A DNA stretch of 64,000 nt, taken from NCBI RefSeq assembly GCF_001641265.1, contig NW_020167521.1, positions 2,108,001 to 2,172,000 of the forward strand. The letters are read 5' to 3'. The notes beneath the pieces are model-generated. The model saw only the letters and a list, made by a program, of their open reading frames with translations, did not search any database and was not told the origin of the DNA. Numbering within the stretch: the first letter of the stretch is position 1; every line of letters begins with the position of its first letter. The stretch comes from Pseudogymnoascus destructans (Eukaryota; Ascomycota; Leotiomycetes; Thelebolales; Thelebolaceae). Made by a program: the position numbers and the translations under genes. Below are positions 41,347-51,094 of the stretch, one piece after another.

Positions 41347-43280
41347 TTTTTTGACTCGTCCGAGGAAGGATAGTATTCATCCGCTTCCAATGGTGGTCCT
41401 TGGGGAGATCGTTTCCCTCGCTCTTCTGCTTCGTCTAGCAGATGTGGGTATTTCTCATATACCTGTTCGCTTTTGATAGGCAAGTCCCCTTCAGACTGGC
41501 TTCGCCTGAGGGCGTGAACTTGCTCTGCGTCTCTGAAGTGTATCCTGGGCGAGGATCGGGGAAACAACTGATTCTGGTGTTTCTTTTTCCAGTGGAGCTT
41601 GCAGTCATCTTCGCTGCAATACTCCCAGTAGACATACGCGTGCCAGGGATGATCAGTCTCTGTTGCGTCTGTCGTTGATAGTTCCCGCTGTCCTCTCACC
41701 CATGCACTATCTTCCCTCGGAGGCGTGGAGAACGTGTCTAGTTGCTCCATGGCTCTCCTTTCGATGCGTGGAGTGGGTCTCGCATTTTCCCGTCGGAGCA
41801 TATCTCTGGCTTTCTCGTCGTACTTCTCCAGGGCTCTCCTGCGGTCCTGGTAGTAAAGTTCGACGCTTTTCATATACTTCAGTTTAGCCATATGCTCGAC
41901 ATCCTTCTCCAGTTCTTCCGCTTCTTGGGCTTCCAACTTAGCTACGTCTTGGGACGTGCCAAGCAGCCTGCGGGTATTCGTTAGTTGGTCGTAGTATCTC
42001 CAGAGGTCATCCTTGCAGTCGTCCACCTTGCACTCTAACGGAAGTCCCTGTAACAGGTTCCCGTAGAGGTCTTTAAGCATGGGGATTCTCCTCTGGCCAT
42101 TGGGCTTGTCTCGTTCGGCCCTAATCTTCGCGTGGGCGTGTTTTGCCATGCGTCTTACTACGCTCTTGCACCGTGGACTCATTGGTTCCGTAGGTGCGAG
42201 TTCATCGAAGGTCTCCTGTTCCGAGACGGTGAATGATTCCGCCTCCGACCCTTCATCTGAGCTCTCGTCTTCTGGGGTGCTTTCGCCGTTTATTCCCCAG
42301 TCCTGTTTGCTCACAAACGTTGCGTTCAACTGTCCTGTCCAGGTGGCATTGAGTTGTTTGCCGACTTTGCGTCCGCCGTTCCCTTTCTTTGGCTGTCTGC
42401 AGTCTCGGGCCATGTGGCCTGGCTTGTCGCAGTTAAAACAGAGTCGTTCCTTGAATTGTCTGTCTTTCTTAGGGTCACGGGGTCGTCCAGGTTTGAACGT
42501 GGCATCGAGTTCCATTGGGTCCGACCAACGGTTGTCTCGCGGGTGTTGATCCCGTCGTCTGCCCTCGTTTCCCCGGTAGGGATAACTTTTCTTGGGCTTG
42601 TCATAGGTCCGACGTTCCTTCTGGAATTCGTATAGTCGATTGTCGATTCGGACCGTATGTTCGATTAGCGCTACCATGTCCGTTGGTTGTTGTTCCAAAC
42701 GGGCAAGTTCCATACGTATATGGCTCTTCAGCCCACGTCGGTAGTGGCTGATGAGTGCGCTGGCGTCCCATCCTGTCTGATTGCCGTATCTCTGGAATTC
42801 TGTGGAGTACGTGAGGGCGCTGCCAGTCTGCTTAAGTGCAAACAGATGGTCTTCTGCGGTCTTAATCTCATCGATGTCTCCGAACATGCGTCGGATTTCC
42901 TTACAGAATCCATTCCAGCTGCCAAACATAGTCTGCGTAGTTGTCATGCTTCCATTGGTACTTTCATATTTGAAATAGTCCTTGAGGAATGGTTCGATCC
43001 ATCGCAGGGCTTCCCCCCTAAGGTAGGACGCAGTCCACAGGGCATAGCTCTCCTGGGTGGGAAACTTCTCATCATTGAAGTGCTGGTACAGTTCGACCTG
43101 TAGCAAAAACACCTCAAGTTCCTTTCGGTTGCCGGAGTAAGTGTCGGGCAACTTGACGCGTAGAGTTTCCTTGAGTTCGTTGACGGTGGGTGCATCGGGC
43201 ATCTCTTCATTCTCAGGCTTAGACCTCTGAGACGAAGTTGGCGTGGTGGGGGTTTTCCCCTTCGAACTGACGACAGACAT
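41343..43280 (-). CDS. Chromovirus Gag, 645 aa
   Basis: The frame starts at ATG 43280, 47 bp inside the 5' LTR. The N-terminal disordered stretch is followed by a capsid-type domain ('LPDTYSGNRKELEVFLLQVELY' in part, 'YLRGEALRWIEPFL') and a CCHC zinc knuckle 'CFNCDKPGHMARDC' near residue 283. The long C-terminal extension (about 300-645), which is acidic and contains a 'YWEYCSEDDCKLHW' Cys/His patch, is unusual for a Gag and has no function I can name. The stop is the TAG that directly follows the slippery heptamer. Confidence 0.92.
   Translation of the reverse strand: MSVVSSKGKTPTTPTSSQRSKPENEEMPDAPTVNELKETLRVKLPDTYSGNRKELEVFLLQVELYQHFNDEKFPTQESYALWTASYLRGEALRWIEPFLKDYFKYESTNGSMTTTQTMFGSWNGFCKEIRRMFGDIDEIKTAEDHLFALKQTGSALTYSTEFQRYGNQTGWDASALISHYRRGLKSHIRMELARLEQQPTDMVALIEHTVRIDNRLYEFQKERRTYDKPKKSYPYRGNEGRRRDQHPRDNRWSDPMELDATFKPGRPRDPKKDRQFKERLCFNCDKPGHMARDCRQPKKGNGGRKVGKQLNATWTGQLNATFVSKQDWGINGESTPEDESSDEGSEAESFTVSEQETFDELAPTEPMSPRCKSVVRRMAKHAHAKIRAERDKPNGQRRIPMLKDLYGNLLQGLPLECKVDDCKDDLWRYYDQLTNTRRLLGTSQDVAKLEAQEAEELEKDVEHMAKLKYMKSVELYYQDRRRALEKYDEKARDMLRRENARPTPRIERRAMEQLDTFSTPPREDSAWVRGQRELSTTDATETDHPWHAYVYWEYCSEDDCKLHWKKKHQNQLFPRSSPRIHFRDAEQVHALRRSQSEGDLPIKSEQVYEKYPHLLDEAEERGKRSPQGPPLEADEYYPSSDESKN
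41346..41352 (-). promoter_or_regulatory. A_AAA_AAC -1 ribosomal frameshift site
   Basis: On the minus strand the gag codons read TCA AAA AAC TAG, giving a perfect X_XXY_YYZ heptamer immediately before the stop. Pol is in exactly the -1 frame, and 27 sense codons link the site to the first pol ATG. The block at 1788-1803 in the decayed relative is identical. Confidence 0.85.
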
Positions 43281-43326
43281 GTTGCTTTGTGTGTAAGCCG
43301 GTACCTCGTAGAAGTGGTGCTCAAAG

Positions 43327-43801
43327 TGTAACGCTGACTTCTAAACGATAGAAGACACAGAGGTTCTCTTGCGTAAAGGTTTACTTATCAGAGGAGGCAG
43401 GGGATCAGACACAAAGGCTTCAAGTAACACGTTACTAGTATATAACAAATACTGTATTGAGTTGAGCACGAAGCTCCTATCTAAGGAAATACTATCTACT
43501 TATATAGTGGCGTCGTGCCTAGTGGACTCTTGGGAACTCACTCGAGTCCTCAGAGTCCTGGACTCTTAGGACTCTTCTCATCATCCTGCGAGTCCATCAC
43601 GTGCCTAGTGGACTCCTGGGAACTCACTCGAGTCCTCGGAGTCCTGGACTCTTAGGACTCTTCTCATCATCCTGTGAGTCCGTCACGTGATACTTTCGGA
43701 ACTACTATTCCCCGCTGCCCCTCCAGGTACCAGGGCCGGTCTCATGCGACCTCCCTCCTTCCTGTCCTGTAGTTGGCCAGCCTTCTTGTTCCGTCGTAAC
43801 A
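43327..43801 (-). repeat. Chromovirus 5' LTR (475 bp)
   Basis: Identical by eye to 36803-37277 except for T at 43675. U3 repeats at 43515-43600 and 43601-43686. Provides the genomic promoter of the element. Confidence 0.95.
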
Positions 43802-44654
43802 GTGTAGTTCTCTCATTTTCCAAGACTTTCCTTGACTAACCAGGCTTGGTAACTGTATTAGAAATCAAGTGCGACCCACAAATAGCTTGCTAATCATGTA
43901 GTGAATGTAAGAAAATCCCATAGAACCATCTCTTAGGTTCGTAGCCTATAGGAAGTAAAAGGAGGTCCAAGGTCAGAGTACCACTATAGACAAATTATGT
44001 CATAGACAAATTATGTCATAACTTAACCAATCTTGTGGATAACTAAAGAGCGATGACATGTAATGAATCATAGAGGTTGGTAGGAGCTTTTAGAGCTATC
44101 GTTCATGCTCCTAGGCCTCTAGTTGGTAGAGATATGTCATGTGGTAGTATGAGTGATGTCATGTAATGAATCATAGAGAGTTGTAGAGATATGCTATGTG
44201 GTAATATCGGCCCAGTAACTAAGGAGCAATGACGTGTAATGAATCATAGATGGTTGTATCAATCGTTGAGTAGTATTGCTCTTGTTGTTGGTGTGATAAG
44301 CCAAAATATGTATAGTGACTTGTAGGTTTGAGGAGGAGATTTCCAAGTTTGCTCTTGATTTTGATAGCAAACTGAGTGCAACGAATGTCAGTATGACATT
44401 ACGGCTAAATGCTAGTGCTATGGCTAGCGCTTACGGCTGCAACCTCACGTGATTGATAATATTGGATATCATGGATATTATGTTATCCATGTTATCCACG
44501 GATATCCCTTTGGTACAACGCCACTATATAAGTAGATAGTATTTCCTTAGATAGGAGCTCGTGCTCAACTCAATATAGTATTCTTTACAATACTGTAACG
44601 TGTTACTTGGAAAAGCCTTTGTGTCTAATCCCCTGCCTCCTCTGTCAAGCCAAC

Positions 44655-45051
44655 TGTAACGCTGACTTCTAAACAATAGAAGACACAGAGGTTTCTTGCG
44701 TAAGGTTGACTTGACAGAGGAGGCAGGGGATTAGACACAAAGGCTTTCCAAGTAACACGTTACAGTATTGTAAAGAATACTATATTGAGTTGAGCACGAA
44801 GCTCCTATCTAAGGAAATACTATCTACTTATATAGTGGCGTCGTGCCTCATGGGTAATCTGGATAGTTGGCGGATAGCTAGATATTCAGGATAGTTCGTG
44901 GATAGCTCAACTATCCAATATCCACTAGTTTCTGCAACTATCCATTAGCCCCGTCACATGGCAGCCTACCCCGCTTCCCACTGTGACTCACACGTCACGT
45001 TACTAGGCCCTGGCCCTGTAACCATGACATCATGTTACTGTAGCCGTAACA
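44655..45051 (-). repeat. Solo LTR, family C (397 bp), inverted, TSD CCAAC
   Basis: Reverse complement of the 34346 copy, inserted in the outer C-family LTR. CCAAC is duplicated at 44650-44654 and 45052-45056. Confidence 0.93.
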
Positions 45052-45111
45052 CCAACCTTATGCAAGAAACCTCTGTGTCTTCTATCTTTTAGAAGTCAGC
45101 GTTATAGGTAG

Positions 45112-46237
45112 TCTCTCTGTATAAGAGGGAGAGGATATCCTTTAGAGTCCTAAGGTAGCTAGTAAGAGTAGTTGGTAGGTGGGCTCTAAGGGCTGACAGA
45201 AGTGCTATGGCTTATGTGGTATTATAGGCCACAATGCCTGTATGTGCAAGAAGCACTAGGAATTAATTACAATTGAATAAGGATTCCCTAGCTATATAGC
45301 CTTTAGACGGCTCTTTGCTTCTAAGCTTGTAACTACCTTTATTGTAGTAATAACCTATTATAAAACCTACTTTATTAAAGTTGTAGATATCCTACTCTAA
45401 GATGCTGTATTTTGCAACTATGTTTCGTATAAGAGAGCACCACCCTTAAATTATTTTTAGATCTTCACATTTTGCTTTGATTTCTATACAACACTTTATG
45501 AAGTTTGTAGTCTAGTTAATCCTAATAGGGCTCTTGCCTTGTTTAGAGAGTAGAAGGTCTGCCATTTCTTGTTGAATCCTCGGCTCGGAAGCAGGTATCA
45601 GGGCCCTGATACCGAAGCTGTGTCAGCCAGCTTCGTGATCCTCCGGATCCTGGATCTTCCGATTCTAAAGCTTCGATTCTGAAGCTCCAGGGAACGAACT
45701 GTAACCAGGAGGGTTTTAGGATCCGAACCACGAATAGGCACACCTGTAACAGTATATATAGTACTTAGAATAGCTTCAATTATAAAAAACATGCATTATA
45801 AAATTATCACTTCGGGCCCTACTGCTTCGTGACTGTATTTTCGGCTTATATTCTCTACCTACTGCCCTACGGATATTGTCCAACATTTCTGATACAGCTT
45901 GTAGCTAGGGTCGAAATCAATATGAATCTAGGTTGAGAATGTACTAAACAAGAGCTAACTCTTTGTACGAAGTTAAGTTCTTTAACTAGGGGTAGAGTCG
46001 TGTTAGGAAGTTATTCCATTCATTCCGTTGCTTAGGTCCTATGTAGCACGTCAAACGACGATGTAGCAGCTCGGACACTCTTAAATTGATGTTCCTTTAG
46101 TGCCTAGATAGCTAGAAGTAGTCTACCCTCTTGAATAGAGGATTGCACTTGTGTTGGTTGTGGCATGTTGTCTGTAGTCAAGTTGACGCGTTTTGGTGTT
46201 TTGGTAGGCAACTCAGGCAACTCGCTTGTGAAATACG
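45112..46237. other. AT-rich spacer, probably old transposon debris
   Basis: No gene or named element is recognisable; many stops in all frames and high TpA content suggest decayed repeats. Confidence 0.4.
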
Positions 46238-46558
46238 TTATCCTTTTATCAGTTTGGTACCTCGGTTGGATTTATGGGGGGGGCACGCACATCCATCCAC
46301 GCAACATCGCTGTCCCTTCCCGAGGTCGAAACAGTAGTGTTCCGCGCAGATCACATAGCCGTTGCCGTAACACTCGTCGCATGTGCTGTGCGTTGTGCAG
46401 CCGGCGTGGGCGGTGAGGAGGTCGCCATTAGGGGAGTAGCCGGGCTGGAGCTTTGGAAACGCGGCAGAGGCGAGGGAGGAGGAAGAAAGGGGGGTGGAGA
46501 TGTGGATTATTGCTGCTGTGTTGGAGAGAGCTGGGGGTAGAAATCGTAAGTCGGGCAA
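46238..46558 (-). CDS. Small cysteine-rich protein, start unresolved
   Basis: The C-terminal 60 residues hold nine cysteines in 'GCTTHSTCDECYGNGYVICA' and 'YCFDLGKGQRCCVDGCACP', a layout seen in small secreted fungal proteins. Upstream residues are Ser/Leu/Ala-rich ('STPLSSSSLASAAFPKL') and could be the end of a signal peptide, but the frame has no ATG. A CCCAG acceptor near 46535 suggests a missing first exon that I could not place confidently. It could be an effector-like secreted protein or a decayed gene; it sits next to the transposon nest, a common location for such genes. Confidence 0.4.
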   Translation of the reverse strand: MPDLRFLPPALSNTAAIIHISTPLSSSSLASAAFPKLQPGYSPNGDLLTAHAGCTTHSTCDECYGNGYVICAEHYCFDLGKGQRCCVDGCACPPHKSNRGTKLIKG

Positions 46559-47369
46559 CTTTCGCCGTCCGTCGTCTGGGCAAATTAAAACCGCGTCCTG
46601 TCACTTCGGCAGGGTCTCCCGCTAGGGGTCGGTCCACCTGCCAAAACGCTTATAGTGGGAAGGATCGGCCGTGGGATAGATTCCGCGATGGTGAGGGGGG
46701 AGGGGGATATCATGGACATCTTGGCATCTTTGGAGAGGATGTGAGAGATCAACATGATCGTCCGTCTGGTGTGGCGCCAGCGAACGGTTGAGCCGTACCC
46801 CTTGGTATCTGTCAGCCTTGCAAGATGCACAACCACGACCGCCGACAGCCTTGTGAGAATCTCATGGTTGAGCAGCGGCAACGATGGTGTTACTGCTGTG
46901 GTGGCATAGAAGCGGATATCATAGAAGATATCATGAATAAGTGGTACTGAACGTACTGTAGACAATTCGGTATGACATGACAATATGAAATTCTTGGCCC
47001 TCACCATTCCCACCACCGCCGTTGTTGGCGCTTGGCGTGGCTGAAGGCGCAGTCACCAGCCAACATTACATCTCGACCAGAGTGGCTATAAGCGTGGCGC
47101 AGGTCGCACATATCGCACCTTTATCCAGAGTATGAATGCACTATGGGTATACGGCACTGCAAGAGACGGACCGCGACTTGGCTGCGACACTTGACTGCTT
47201 TAAAGCCGAGTCCTCCCACCTGCAGTGCTCTTCCAACAAATGTGAGTCTGAGGTAAATTCTTCCAACAGTCTTCCAATAGTTTTCCAACAATCCTCACCA
47301 CCTCTACTCCAACCTTCACTGCACACACTACACCCCACATCATCCATATATATCCTCCCCTCAATCACC

Positions 47370-48756
47370 ATGCCGCCCATCTTCTTCTGGGGGGACACAA
47401 ACCCCTCCTTCGCCTTCCTCTCCCAAGATTCCCATGCCCCCTTCCACGGCAACGAAACCGAAACCGTCTGGCCCACCACAGAACAGTAAGTGCACCCCCT
47501 CCCCTCCCCCACTCCAGCACCCCGCCTAACAAACACCCAGCTACATGCTCTCCAAAATGGCCATGCTCTTCGCCGCCCCCGATATCGCCGCCCGCATCGG
47601 CCACGAGCCAAACGTCGAGGACATCCGCGCCCTCGCCCGCGGCGTCGACAACTTCGACGAGAAGATATGGGAAGAGGACCGCTACGGCATCGTGGAGGAA
47701 GCTACGTATCATAAGTTCGCGCACAGCCTGGTGCGTGACCGAGATCTGAAAGCCGAGTTACTCGCGACGGGCGAGGATGAGCTTGTCCTTGCGTCGCCAC
47801 GGGATGGGATCTGGGGGATTGGGTATGAAGCTGGGGAAGCGGTGGGGCAGCGAGAGACGTGGGGGATGAATCTACTAGGGAAGGCGCTTATGATGGTTAG
47901 AGCGTGGATTAGGATGGAGGAGGCTGGTAGCGCGTCATGGGAGAAGGGCGGGGCGGTTGATGTCACGGCTGAGCAAAGGAGACGTGATATGCCGCTGGAA
48001 GTGCAGACCTACGAGGCGTCAAAGGGATACATCTCACCGAGCGACCACAAGCATTGGGATTCGGAGCGAGGTGATGGGTTAGCTGGTGAGTACTACGACA
48101 AGACGAGGGAGTTCGGACCTCCGGGAGGCTATCCCAACGACCATGGGGCTGGAGGACCGGAACAGACCGACGGGACTAAGGCTATAGAAGGGGGTGCACC
48201 CGAAGCTTCAGGCTCTGACAACGCACTTGCTGTTATTGGTGCCCTTGGGGCCGGAGGACTTGTATTACACGAGGCACGTGGTGGATCATATGGAGTGGAG
48301 GAGGAGGAGGAGGAGGAGGAGAATAGCGTTGATGAACTGCGCAAGGAAGTGATTGAGAATCTCCGGAAGAAACCTGAGGAGGACGAGGACTCTGTGGCGG
48401 ATGATTCGGAGGATGAGAAGACGCCGGAGCCAGAATCGGAAGAGGAGCCGGAAGAGGAAGAAAAGCCAGAAGAAGAAGAAGAAGAGGAAGAAGAAGAGGA
48501 AGAAGAAGAGGAAGAAGAAGAGGAAGAAGAAGGGGAAGAAGAAGAGGAAGAAGAAGCGGAAGAAGAAGGGGAAGAAGAAGAGGAAGAAGAAGCGGAAGAA
48601 GAAGAGGAAGAAGAAGAGGAAGAAGAAGCGGAAGAAGAAGAGGAAGAAGAAGAGGAAGAAGAAGAACAAGAAGAAGCGGAAGAAGAGGAAGAAGAAGAAC
48701 AAGAAGAAGCGGAAGAAGAGGACGCGGATTCAGATTCAGATGGAGATTCCGATTAG
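47370..48756 (+). CDS. NADAR-domain protein with poly-Glu tail, 443 aa
   Basis: Exon 1 (47370-47485) and exon 2 (47541-48756), separated by a 55-nt GTAAGT...CCAG intron, join to 443 residues. Residues 1-145 form a NADAR/RibX (YbiA, DUF1768) domain: 'IFFWGDTNPSFAFLSQ', 'WPTTEHYMLSKMAMLF' across the splice, 'GVDNFDEKIWEEDRYGIV', 'ATYHKF', 'ELLATGEDELVLASPRDGIW' with 'GIGY'. Family members hydrolyse N-glycosidic bonds of riboflavin intermediates or act in ADP-ribose/NAD-related chemistry; the fungal substrate is unknown. A Gly-rich linker leads to a C-terminal tail of about 130 residues that is almost pure Glu with occasional Ala/Gly, coded by a GAA/GAG microsatellite (48470-48720), so its length may vary between strains. 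Confidence 0.88.
48470..48720. repeat. GAA/GAG coding microsatellite
   Basis: About 80 consecutive Glu-type codons with regular GCG, GGG and CAA interruptions, inside the NADAR gene. Open on both strands and therefore the source of several spurious frames. Confidence 0.95.
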
Positions 48757-49172
48757 GAAGGATGAACTCGGATATGAATGCAGTGCACGCAGTTCGCATC
48801 CGTCCGGGTGTATGATTGATGATTCAGAGATCGCATCGCAAGAGATTCCGCAGCCGCCAGGCAATGAATCCAATTAATGATTTTAGGACTTATACCCTTT
48901 CGCTCTAATATAGTTGATAAATGCACACTGTAGCCTCGTGATAATAGTTTCGCCTGCCTGAAATCTATATGGTCACGTGACTTACGCGTCAGTATTCTGC
49001 CTCAGCAATTCGCTTACACAGCTGGTAAGCTAGCCGCGTTGGAAGCTCGCCGCCATGGAGCTCACTGCACCTCAATAACTACCAAGACGCAATTCCAACG
49101 ACGAGCCATCCATCCCCTTCCCTACGAACCCATCAACCCCTGTACCACTAATACCTCACCTCCTAATTCACC

Positions 49173-50680
49173 ATGGCCACACTCGAAGATCTCGACGACA
49201 TCGAGAGGGAGCTGAAGAATGACAAGAACGACGGAGACAAGGATGGCGACAAGGACAAGAAGAAGCCCGAGCAGGGCGGCGACGCCGAGATGAAGGACGC
49301 CGAGCCCGAGGAGGAGGACCCGATATTCGAGGAGATAGAGGCGCTGTCGACACAGGATATTGACACGCGGAGGAAGCTCATCGAGAACGATACCCGGATC
49401 ATGAGGAGCGAGTTCCAGCGCCTGTCGCACGAGAAGTCTAACATGAACGAGAAGATCAAGGATAACCTGGAGAAGATCGAGAATAACAGGCATGTTTCTT
49501 TTGGGGCGGTGCAGGCAGAGGCGTTTCGTTTGATATGGGGCTAACGTTGGGTGTTTTCTAGGCAACTACCGTATTTAGTGGGGAATGTGGTTGAGCTTCT
49601 CGATCTCGACCCGACGGAGGAGTCCAAGGAGGAGGGCGCGAACATTGATCTCGATGCGACGAGGGTGGGGAAGTCGGCGGTGATCAAGACGTCAACGCGG
49701 CAGACGATATTCCTCCCATTGATCGGGCTGGTCGACCCCGAGACGCTGAAACCGGGAGATCTGATTGGTGTGAACAAGGACTCATATCTCGTACTGGACA
49801 CATTACCTGCCGAGTATGACAGCAGAGTCAAGGCTATGGAGGTTGACGAGAAGCCAACGGAGAAGTACACAGATGTCGGAGGGCTGAACAAGCAGATTGA
49901 GGAGCTGGTGGAGGCCATCGTCTGGCCCATGAAGCAGTCAGAGCGCTTCAAGAAGATCGGCATCAAGGCACCAAAGGGTACGTGTTCATCTCTCGATATA
50001 GCAATCTCATACTAACTCCCCCAGGTGCACTCATGTACGGACCCCCCGGTACAGGAAAAACCCTCCTCGCCCGTGCCTGCGCCGCCCAAACCGACGCCAC
50101 CTTCCTCAAGCTCGCCGGTCCGCAACTAGTGCAAATGTTCATCGGTGACGGCGCCAAGCTAGTCCGCGACTGCTTCGCCCTCGCCAAGGAGAAGGCCCCC
50201 GCAATCATCTTCATCGACGAGCTCGACGCCATCGGCACCAAGCGCTTCGACTCGGAAAAGAGCGGCGACCGCGAAGTCCAACGCACCATGTTGGAACTCC
50301 TCAACCAGCTCGACGGCTTCGCCTCGGACGACCGCATCAAAGTCCTCGCCGCCACCAACCGCATCGACGTCCTCGACCCCGCCCTGCTGCGCTCAGGCCG
50401 TCTGGACCGCAAAATCGAGTTCCCCCTCCCGAACGAGGAGGCGCGCGCGCAGATCATGCGCATCCACAGCCGCAAGATGACGGTGGACGATGCGGTGAAC
50501 TGGGCGGAGCTGGCGCGCAGCACGGACGAGTTTGGCGGCGCGCAGCTGAAGGCGGTGTGTGTGGAGGCGGGGATGATCGCGTTGAGGAATGGGAGGAGCA
50601 GGATTAGTCATGAGCATTATGTTGATGCGATTGCGGAGGTGCAGAGTAAGAAGAAGGAGACGATTGGGTTCTATGCGTAG
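49173..50680 (+). CDS. rpt5: 26S proteasome regulatory ATPase Rpt5 (PSMC3)
   Basis: Three exons (49173-49489, 49562-49977, 50025-50680) give 462 residues. The N-terminal acidic and coiled-coil region is followed by the OB domain ('PYLVGNVVELLDLDP', 'GLVDPETLKPGDLIGVNKDS') and the AAA+ module: 'YTDVGGLNKQIEELVEAIV', Walker A GPPGTGKT (~250-257), Walker B 'IIFIDELDAIG' (~305), and the second region of homology 'ALLRSGRLDRKIEFPLPN' with the arginine fingers. It ends F-Y-A, the HbYX tail that opens the 20S gate. Rpt5 is one of six ATPases in the 19S base that unfold ubiquitinated substrates. Intron 1 (49490-49561) begins with GC rather than GT. A GT alternative at 49494 would break the frame. Confidence 0.96.
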
Positions 50681-51094
50681 GTTTGGCGCTATGGGGGGGC
50701 CGTGTACGAATCAGATAGGGAATGGAGTCGGAATGCGGTGATTTTATTATGCCGCTGGCTTTTTTTTCGTGGAAATGCAGTGCCTTTTCGCTGTGCTTTG
50801 AAATCAAAGTCTATAAGAACCAAGTTGTATCTTGTACTTCTGGTTCGATCGAAGGAAGGAGTCACAGGCCGATGAGCTATATAAACATCCCGCAGAGAAA
50901 GGAACAGGACCGAGAGTACAATCCGGATGCCGTTGGCGCATCCGTTCCACGTCGATGGGGTATTATTGTATGCTATGCTACACTATCTCTACACATCCTC
51001 TGAAAATCTCGTACAAATCTATGCCCATCTATATCCCCCGCCACCCCTAAACGCCACCCTCATCATGACCAAACCACCCCCCCCCCCCCCCGCT

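Larger units (their letters stand above)
36803..43801 (-). mobile_element. Full-length, apparently intact Ty3/gypsy chromovirus, 6,999 bp, TSD GTGTA
   Basis: Two 475-bp LTRs enclose gag and pol on the minus strand plus an antisense accessory ORF. GTGTA is duplicated at 36798-36802 and 43802-43806. No stop or frameshift other than the gag-pol slippery site interrupts the coding regions. The LTRs differ at a single site (C at 37151, T at 43675), so insertion was recent. A polypurine tract (element strand AGGGGAAGGGAGCGAG, 37278-37293) adjoins the 3' LTR. The bases next to the 5' LTR (43311-43326) do not begin TGG, so I could not assign a priming tRNA; a self-primed mechanism as in Tf1 is possible but unproven. 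Confidence 0.95.
36442..44398 (-). repeat. LTR of family A, inverted, split by the intact chromovirus, TSD TTACG
   Basis: Begins TGTAATGGTGGGTGC at 36442, is interrupted after 36802, resumes at 43807 and ends GTCAGTATGACA at 44398; 953 bp once the insertion is removed. TTACG is duplicated at 36437-36441 and 44399-44403, showing that it landed inside the outer C-family LTR. Confidence 0.9.
36435..45106 (+). repeat. Solo LTR, family C (308 bp net), split twice by later insertions, TSD GGTAG
   Basis: The outermost layer of the nest. TGTTACG at 36435-36441 continues at 44404 (GCTAAATG...) after the family-A LTR, is split again at 44654 by an inverted C-family LTR, and ends GCGTTATA at 45106 (consensus GCGTTACA). 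GGTAG flanks it at 36430-36434 and 45107-45111. Its U3 differs from the 34346 copy, but the TATA-to-end half is the same. Confidence 0.88.

Noticed and set aside
48233..48799. Minus-strand Leu/Pro-rich and Phe/Leu-rich frames, and a plus-strand Lys/Arg-rich frame
   Set aside because: They are the GAA/GAG microsatellite of the NADAR gene read in other frames.
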